DNA of 12,000 nucleotides from an uncultured Verrucomicrobiota bacterium (GTDB lineage: Bacteria > Verrucomicrobiota > Verrucomicrobiia > Limisphaerales > JADLHS01). Below the pieces are notes generated by a model that saw nothing but the letters and a program-made list of their open reading frames with translations, did not search any database and was not told the DNA's origin. The translations under genes and the position numbers were made by a program. The first letter of the stretch is position 1; each line of letters begins with the position of its first letter. The stretch covers positions 1 to 12,000 of the forward strand of contig CALAYC010000153.1 of the NCBI GenBank assembly GCA_937894935.1. The letters run 5' to 3'. Positions 7,727 through 12,000 of this stretch are shown piece after piece.

Positions 7727-7798
7727 GCCGGTTTCGTTGCCGAAAAATGTCACCCTTCGGGCGGCGCCGCAACCGGCGTTTCCCTGGGGCTACGCCGG
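7727..7798 (-). promoter_or_regulatory. Alternative-pairing inverted repeats between aguA and the zinc-ribbon gene
   Basis: Read as minus-strand RNA, CCGGCGT (plus 7792-7798) can pair with ACGCCGG (plus 7773-7779), a 7-bp stem across the aguA stop. The segment overlapping its second arm, GCCGGTT (plus 7771-7777), can instead pair with AACCGGC (plus 7727-7733), which lies one base before the ATG of the zinc-ribbon gene. The two stems exclude each other. Between them lie a CCGAA/TTCGG stem (7740-7744 with 7756-7760) and the 10-bp palindrome GCGGCGCCGC (7761-7770). This could be a terminator plus start-site sequestering hairpin, or a REP-like element. No ligand-binding riboswitch class is recognised. 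Confidence 0.4.
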
Positions 7799-8860
7799 CT
7801 CCTGTTGCGTCAGGCAATGTAGCGAGCCAAATCCCCACACAAGGTCCACGGCATGAATTCCCACCACGGGCCGATCGCGGAACAGCTCACCTAAAATGCC
7901 AAGAGCAATCCGATCATTTGGATCGTTGAACGTGGGAACCATCACGCACGAATTGCAGATATAAAAATTCGCGTAACTCGCGGGCAGCCGAATTCCTTCG
8001 AACATCAGCGGCGCAGGCATTGGCAGCGCGACCACTTCCGGTTTCGAACCGTCTTCCAATCGCAAATCCGGCACGCGCTCCCAGTTCTCCGCGAGCGGCT
8101 TGTAGTTCACGTCGCGTTTGTTCGTTTCCTTGATGAGTACGAGTGTCTTGTGATTTACAAACCGGCAGATGTCATCAATGTGCCCATGCGTATCGTCTCC
8201 GACCGGCCCGCGGCTCAACCACAGCAGATTCGTCACGCCGAGATACTTTTTGAACGTTTCGGCATAGTCGGCTTTGGTCATGCCGGGATTGCGAATCTGA
8301 ATCGTCGGATGCTGATAACACTCTTCGGTTGTGATCAAAGTGCCGCGACCGTTTAATTCCATCCCGCCGCCTTCCATCACAAACGGACGACCTTGCCAAC
8401 GCGCATCGAACAACGGTCGTTTGAGAAATTTCGCGGCGGTTTGCGGTACGCGCGTGTCTTTTTTCCAATTGTTGTATTTGGCCCAACCGTTGAAGTGAAA
8501 GTGAACGATAGCCTTCTCGAATTTCCCACCTTTGCGGCGACGCACATGAATCGGTCCACTATCGCGCGTCCAACCGCGATTGGTCGGATGCACCACAAAT
8601 TGCACGCGCTTCATATCGCAATGCGCGCTTTTCAAAAAGCCGCTGGCAAACTGCGCTTCGGCTTTGTGCCGAACGATGATACGCACATCTTCGCCTTGCG
8701 AAATCTTGCGCACCATCTCGCCGTAAACCCAGCGGATGACCGCAATTTTTCCCGGCCAATCAGAGGCATTGTGCGGCCAACCGATCCAGGTGGCAGCGTG
8801 TTTTTCCCACTCTGCCGGCATCGAGTAACCGAGTTCATGCGGCGTTTGCGTGGTGATCAT
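7790..8860 (-). CDS. aguA: Agmatine deiminase
   Basis: AguA, a member of the peptidyl-arginine deiminase superfamily, hydrolyses agmatine to N-carbamoylputrescine and ammonia in the cytoplasm, a step of putrescine synthesis from arginine. Diagnostic motifs are present in order (356-residue numbering): the N-terminal ELGYSMPAEWEKHAATWIGWPH, RDSGP with D100, EGGG starting at E163, GHIDD with H227 and D229-D230, PASYANFYI, and the C-terminal GSLHCLTQQEPA with nucleophile C349. The frame stays open upstream through ATGs at 8875 and 8890 to a TTG at 8923. I chose the ATG at 8860 because MITTQTPHELGYSMP is the usual family beginning; 8875 or 8890 is possible, and no site has a strong ribosome binding sequence. 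It follows glmS on the same strand with about 107 bases to this start. No N-carbamoylputrescine amidase (aguB) or arginine decarboxylase gene is adjacent, so the pathway must be completed elsewhere. Confidence 0.95.
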   Translation of the reverse strand: MITTQTPHELGYSMPAEWEKHAATWIGWPHNASDWPGKIAVIRWVYGEMVRKISQGEDVRIIVRHKAEAQFASGFLKSAHCDMKRVQFVVHPTNRGWTRDSGPIHVRRRKGGKFEKAIVHFHFNGWAKYNNWKKDTRVPQTAAKFLKRPLFDARWQGRPFVMEGGGMELNGRGTLITTEECYQHPTIQIRNPGMTKADYAETFKKYLGVTNLLWLSRGPVGDDTHGHIDDICRFVNHKTLVLIKETNKRDVNYKPLAENWERVPDLRLEDGSKPEVVALPMPAPLMFEGIRLPASYANFYICNSCVMVPTFNDPNDRIALGILGELFRDRPVVGIHAVDLVWGFGSLHCLTQQEPA

Positions 8861-8967
8861 TTTTACTTCGCCCATAGCGCCGGGCAGCATAGGCGCTGGA
8901 GAAAAATTGTCCACGTCGTTCAACCCAACCGAGGTCAGTTCGGATGGAATCGAACGTAATCCGTCCG

Positions 8968-10824
8968 TTATTGCACTGTCACGCTCTTGGCGAGATTACG
9001 CGGTTTATCGACATCGCAACCGCGTGCGACGGCGATGTGATAAGCGAAGAGTTGCAGTGGCACGCTTGTAAGAATCGGATTGAGCGGCTCAATGGTTTTC
9101 GGCACGTAAATCACATCGTCCGCAACCTTGCTGATTTCCGAGTCGCCTTCTGTTGCCACGGCAATCACCGGTCCTTTTCGAGCGCGAATCATCGCGAGAT
9201 TCGCCATCGTCTTCTCGTACATGGAATCCTGCGGCACGAGAAAAACCGTCGGCGTTTTCTCATCAATGAGCGCGATAGGGCCATGCTTCATTTCCGCAGC
9301 GGAATAGCCTTCCGCGTGGATGTAGGAAATTTCCTTCAGTTTCAATGCACCTTCGAGCGCAGCGGGAAACGTGTAACCGCGGGCGAGGAAGAAGAAATCT
9401 TCCGCATTGGAATATTTCAACGCGAGTTTCTTGATGGCGTCGTTTTGCTGCAACAGCGCGTCAATCTGCTGCGGCGCAGCTTCGAGCGCGCGGAGGATTT
9501 CCGTCGCGCGTCCGGCCGACAACATGCGCATGCGGCCGAGGTGAACTCCGAGCAGCGAGAGAATCGTAAGTGTGGAGATGAACGCTTTGGTCGAGGCGAC
9601 GCCGATTTCCGGTCCGGCGTGCATGTAGATGCCGCCATCCGATTCACGGGCGATGGTGCTGCCGACGACATTGACGATGGCGAGCGCTTTGTGGCCGCGG
9701 CGTTTGGCTTCGCGCAACGCCATGAGCGTATCCGCGGTTTCGCCCGATTGCGAAATCACCAACAGCACGGTGTTTTTTTCCAGCGGACAATTGCGGTAAC
9801 AGAATTCATGCGCGAATTCGACTTCGACCGGCAGGTGCGCGAATTCTTCGATGAGATATTCGCCAATCAGCGCTGCATGCCAGCTTGTGCCGCTTGCGGC
9901 GATGACGAGGCGGTCGATGCTGCGTAATTCCGCCGGGCTGAGATTCAATCCACCGAAGCGCGCCGTAGCGCCTTCGTAGTCCACCCGACCGCGTAAGGCG
10001 TTTTTCACCGTGCGCGGTTGCTCAAAAATTTCTTTGAGCATGAAGTGTGGGAAGTCGCCGCGTTGCGAATCTTCCGCCTGAAACTCCAATTGGCTGATCT
10101 GAACGTTGGCAGTATCCGTTCCGAGATTGATGACATCGAAGCGATCGCGGGAAACGGTTGCGATGTCGTAATCGTTCAGAAACACCACCTGACGCGTGTG
10201 AGCCACGACAGCGTTAGCGTCGCTCGTAAGAAAATGTTCGCCACAGCCGATGCCGATGATGAGCGGTGAGCCGCGTCGCGCGCCGACCATGACATCCGGT
10301 TGCTCGGTGCAGATGACGGCGATGCCGTACGTGCCGATGACTTCACGCAGCGCCGCGCGAACGGCTTCGGTGAGCGGATTCAACTCGGATTTCTGCTTGC
10401 TGAGCCGGGTGTAATGTTCACCGATTAAATGCGCCAACACTTCGGTATCGGTGCTGGATTGAAAAGTGTGTCCGGCTTTCGTGAGGCGTTGCTTAAGTTG
10501 ATCGTAGTTCTCAATCACGCCGTTGTGGACCACGGCAATCTTGCCGGATTGATCGAGATGAGGATGCGAGTTTTCGTCGCAGGGCGGTCCGTGCGTTGCC
10601 CAACGGGTGTGTCCAATACCGACGTCGCCGTTGGCGGGGCGGAGGTTCAATTCGCGGGCGAGGCCTTCGTCAATTTTGCCCTTCTTCTTGCGCAGTTCGA
10701 GATTGGCTTGATGCAGCACAGCAAGCCCGGCGCTATCGTAACCGCGATATTCCAATCGACGGAGCCCCTCGAGCACGATGGGCGAGGCTGCTTTTTTACC
10801 GATGTAACCAATGATTCCGCACAT
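8968..10824 (-). CDS. glmS: Glutamine-fructose-6-phosphate aminotransferase (isomerizing)
   Basis: GlmS makes glucosamine-6-phosphate from fructose-6-phosphate and glutamine, the first committed step to UDP-GlcNAc for peptidoglycan and lipopolysaccharide. The 618-residue length is normal. The N-terminal glutaminase domain (1 to about 230) begins MCGIIGYIG; Cys2 becomes the terminal nucleophile after removal of Met, with R74 in GHTRWATHG and N101-G102 in the oxyanion region. Two SIS sugar-isomerase domains follow, about 290-430 and 460-600. They show SGTSWHAAL at 311-319, SQSGETADTL at 358-367 and EGALKLKEISYIHAEGY at 491-507. The end LAKSVTVQ carries K613, the counterpart of the catalytic C-terminal lysine. 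It starts 9 bases after the gmhB stop, so the two are probably one transcript. That spacing also rules out an adjacent glmS ribozyme of the Firmicutes type. The sequence looks intact. Confidence 0.98.
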   Translation of the reverse strand: MCGIIGYIGKKAASPIVLEGLRRLEYRGYDSAGLAVLHQANLELRKKKGKIDEGLARELNLRPANGDVGIGHTRWATHGPPCDENSHPHLDQSGKIAVVHNGVIENYDQLKQRLTKAGHTFQSSTDTEVLAHLIGEHYTRLSKQKSELNPLTEAVRAALREVIGTYGIAVICTEQPDVMVGARRGSPLIIGIGCGEHFLTSDANAVVAHTRQVVFLNDYDIATVSRDRFDVINLGTDTANVQISQLEFQAEDSQRGDFPHFMLKEIFEQPRTVKNALRGRVDYEGATARFGGLNLSPAELRSIDRLVIAASGTSWHAALIGEYLIEEFAHLPVEVEFAHEFCYRNCPLEKNTVLLVISQSGETADTLMALREAKRRGHKALAIVNVVGSTIARESDGGIYMHAGPEIGVASTKAFISTLTILSLLGVHLGRMRMLSAGRATEILRALEAAPQQIDALLQQNDAIKKLALKYSNAEDFFFLARGYTFPAALEGALKLKEISYIHAEGYSAAEMKHGPIALIDEKTPTVFLVPQDSMYEKTMANLAMIRARKGPVIAVATEGDSEISKVADDVIYVPKTIEPLNPILTSVPLQLFAYHIAVARGCDVDKPRNLAKSVTVQ

Positions 10825-10833
10825 GTAATGAGT

Positions 10834-11385
10834 TCAATCGTGTTCCAAAATCCAGTCAGTGGCTGCCGCTAAATCATCCACCACCACGGCGTTGGCCAGC
10901 TCGGATGCGTGTTGTTGCTCCATAGCGCGACCGTAACCGGTGCGCACGAGAATGCTCTTTTGCACACCGGCATTCCAGCCGCATTGCACGTCAATCCATT
11001 TGTCCCCGACCATAAACGACTTAGCAAGGACCACGCCGAATTCATCCCTGGCATCGAAAAGAAATTGCGGCGAGGGCTTGCGGCCGCGGCTGGGTTGGTC
11101 GGGAGCTTCGGGCGCGACGTAGATTTTTCGAATCGAAATCTGTTGCTTGGCGAACTCGCGACAGAGATGCGCATGCACTTCCTCAACATCCTGCCGGGTG
11201 AAATAGCCGCGACCGACGCCGGATTGATTCGTGACAATGAACAACTGAAACCCTGCCGCCTGGAGCCGTTGCAGAGCCGTCATGACTCCGGGAATGAACT
11301 TCACTTCAGCAACGCGATGGAGATAGTCACGGTCTTCAATCAAGACTCCATCGCGATCCAGAAAAACAGCGCGGCAGAAACTCAT
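10834..11385 (-). CDS. gmhB: HAD-family D-glycero-D-manno-heptose 1,7-bisphosphate phosphatase-like protein (zinc-loop-less)
   Basis: GmhB removes the 7-phosphate from heptose 1,7-bisphosphate during synthesis of the ADP-heptose used in lipopolysaccharide core. The 183-residue protein has the HAD motifs of the group: FLDRDG with nucleophile D10 and acid/base D12, VTNQSG at 51-56, the lysine in GRKPSP (K103), and MVGDKWID at 125-132 with the metal-binding D128. Classical GmhB has a Cys-His-Cys-Cys zinc loop before the RKPxP motif; here residues 90-101 read VAPEAPDQPSRG with no cysteine or histidine, so the zinc site is absent. Substrate assignment is therefore less certain, and it could be another histidinol-phosphatase-type or sugar bisphosphatase. 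The ATG at 11385 has AGGA about 13 bases upstream. It lies 9 bases before glmS and 40 bases after the truncated prepilin gene on the same strand. The HAD call is certain; heptose specificity is probable. Confidence 0.85.
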   Translation of the reverse strand: MSFCRAVFLDRDGVLIEDRDYLHRVAEVKFIPGVMTALQRLQAAGFQLFIVTNQSGVGRGYFTRQDVEEVHAHLCREFAKQQISIRKIYVAPEAPDQPSRGRKPSPQFLFDARDEFGVVLAKSFMVGDKWIDVQCGWNAGVQKSILVRTGYGRAMEQQHASELANAVVVDDLAAATDWILEHD

Positions 11386-11400
11386 GGTGTTTTAGCGTTC

Positions 11401-11428
11401 CTGCTTAATAGCAGTGACGGGCGCGTCA
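11401..11428 (-). promoter_or_regulatory. Tandem perfect hairpins between the prepilin gene and gmhB
   Basis: Two back-to-back perfect inverted repeats fill 28 bases: CTGCT-TAAT-AGCAG (11401-11414) and TGACG-GGCG-CGTCA (11415-11428). The second includes the TGA stop of the prepilin gene. Both have 5-bp stems with four-base loops and no following T-run, so they suit mRNA processing or 3'-end protection better than classical termination. They end 15 bases before the gmhB ATG. Function is inferred only from position. Confidence 0.35.
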
Positions 11429-11941
11429 TGGAATCCAAATGAGGTTGGGATTGTTGGTCCGGCCGGTGTTGTTGGAAAAATCCCAGTAATGTTTGTTCTT
11501 AAATCGCGCTGCGTGTCCATCCAGGAACGTAAAATTTGCGCCCGCGGAGTGGAGGTTGGAATGGACGTTGTTCTGCTGAGCGACGGGCGCTGTGCCGCCA
11601 TTGTCAAAGAGCCAGACGGTAGCGGATGGTTGCGGAATTTTTGATAACCGCACCTGATTGCCGGCGCCGGTGAGGTTTACGTGGCGGTTCAGACAATAAT
11701 GAAACAGGTTCACTCCATTGCTCCGGCGCGGATTTGAAGGGCAAATCCAGATGGATTTTCCGAGCGGAATCGAAGCATTGGTGCGCCAGGGCATTTCCGC
11801 GTAGATGGGTTGTCCCAGGGTTCGGGGCAAATCCACGTACCATCCTTCGGTGGTGGACAGGCCATTCGGTGAACCATCTTTGGGAAGGCGATCATCATTG
11901 TTGAGGGCGAAGAGTTGAGTTGCCAGTCCCCATTGTTTCAA
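11426..11941 (-). pseudogene. 5'-truncated prepilin-like (H-x9-DG) protein gene
   Basis: The open stretch encodes only the globular part of a verrucomicrobial pseudopilin-like protein. It begins at the conserved NLKQWGLATQLFALNND segment that normally follows the N-terminal helix by about 20-30 residues. It continues through YVDLPRTLG and WICPSN, and ends with H131 followed nine residues later by D141-G142 (HSAGANFTFLDG), the H-x9-DG motif, then a WIP terminus. The leader, cleavage site and FTLIELLVV helix are missing. Reading upstream in frame gives only six more codons (11942-11959) before a TAA at 11960-11962, and the DNA there changes to AT-rich sequence. The only possible start inside is TTG at 11941, which would make a protein that cannot enter the pilin pathway. 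I infer a gene broken by insertion or deletion. An alternative is a frameshift, but the remaining 59 bases show no prepilin helix in any frame of that strand. Confidence 0.65.
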
Positions 11942-11954
11942 GTTGCCTAGAGCC

Positions 11955-11987
11955 TGTACTTAACTTTTTGTAAGAAAAGTCTGTACA
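11955..11987. repeat. AT-rich imperfect dyad with repeated TGTAC, possible mobile-element end
   Basis: TGTAC-TTA-ACTTTT (11955-11968) is mirrored by AAAAGT-CT-GTACA (11975-11987) around the six bases TGTAAG: eleven paired positions with an asymmetric 3/2 internal mismatch. TGTAC also recurs in direct orientation at 11955 and 11982, 27 bases apart. From 11955 to the window edge only 12 of 46 bases are G or C, against roughly half in the genes to the left. The change coincides with the loss of homology of the prepilin gene. Repeated TGT-type motifs near a boundary resemble ends of IS21- or Tn7-like elements, but the family is not identified and the element body lies outside the window. Confidence 0.4.
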
Positions 11988-12000
11988 TTGTATTTACATC

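Noticed and set aside
8861..8923. Longer agmatine deiminase starting at TTG 8923
   Set aside because: The extra 21 residues have no counterpart in the usual family N-terminus, and the TTG lacks a ribosome binding site. It is kept only as an alternative start.
8941..8963. Terminator after glmS (CGGAT ... ATCCG)
   Set aside because: The stem is only 5 bp with a 13-base loop and no T-run, too weak to call.
8944..9927. A 327-codon open frame on the plus strand antisense to glmS
   Set aside because: glmS is unmistakable in the minus frame across this region. The antisense translation resembles typical shadow sequence, rich in R, H, D, E and F, with no domain.
10825..10833. A glmS ribozyme upstream of glmS
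   Set aside because: Only 9 bases separate gmhB from glmS, and no ribozyme core fits there. That control is characteristic of Firmicutes.
1..12000. CRISPR arrays, tRNA or rRNA genes, toxin-antitoxin or defence cassettes
   Set aside because: No regularly spaced repeats, cloverleaf-like sequences, or recognisable toxin, nuclease or reverse transcriptase motifs were seen on either strand.

Overview
The window looks like chromosomal DNA of a member of the Verrucomicrobiota, probably near Pedosphaera/Limisphaerales. This is an inference from gene content. The window has two solitary prepilin-like proteins of the type that is abundant in that phylum (an alanine-phenylalanine cleavage site with the TLIELLVVIAIIAILA-type helix, and a C-terminal H-x9-DG or related DG motif). 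It also has a small zinc-ribbon/membrane protein of verrucomicrobial style, moderate GC and mostly weak Shine-Dalgarno sequences. No rRNA, tRNA, CRISPR array or intact transposase gene was seen. No gene-free stretch exceeds about 100 bases.

Left block, plus strand (1-4495): the 3' end of an rsmB-type rRNA cytosine-5 methyltransferase; a large three-part protein joining a glycoside-hydrolase TIM barrel, a family 2 glycosyltransferase and a membrane region; thymidylate synthase (thyA); and a SanA/YdcF-type envelope protein that begins 14 bases after thyA and is probably cotranscribed with it.

Middle (4508-5826): a minus-strand prepilin-like protein meets sanA tail to tail. It diverges from a small plus-strand membrane-anchored protein of unknown function across a 68-base gap, the only divergent intergenic region in the window.

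Right block, minus strand (5838-11941). In transcription order: a prepilin-like gene that has lost its 5' end, gmhB (heptose bisphosphate phosphatase, variant without the zinc loop), glmS, aguA (agmatine deiminase), a zinc-ribbon membrane protein, and a solitary OppF/DppF-type ABC ATPase. gmhB and glmS are 9 bases apart; both feed envelope sugar synthesis (heptose and glucosamine-6-phosphate). With the GH-GT fusion and SanA, much of the window concerns the cell envelope, although no single operon joins these genes.

The points most worth checking are: the cytosolic-looking GH-GT fusion; the abrupt loss of the prepilin N-terminus beside an AT-rich repeat-bearing end at 11955-12000, which looks like a mobile-element boundary; the zinc-loop-less GmhB; and mutually exclusive inverted repeats between aguA and the zinc-ribbon gene. 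I found no convincing new defence or multi-gene system. Most of the window is ordinary housekeeping and envelope genes.
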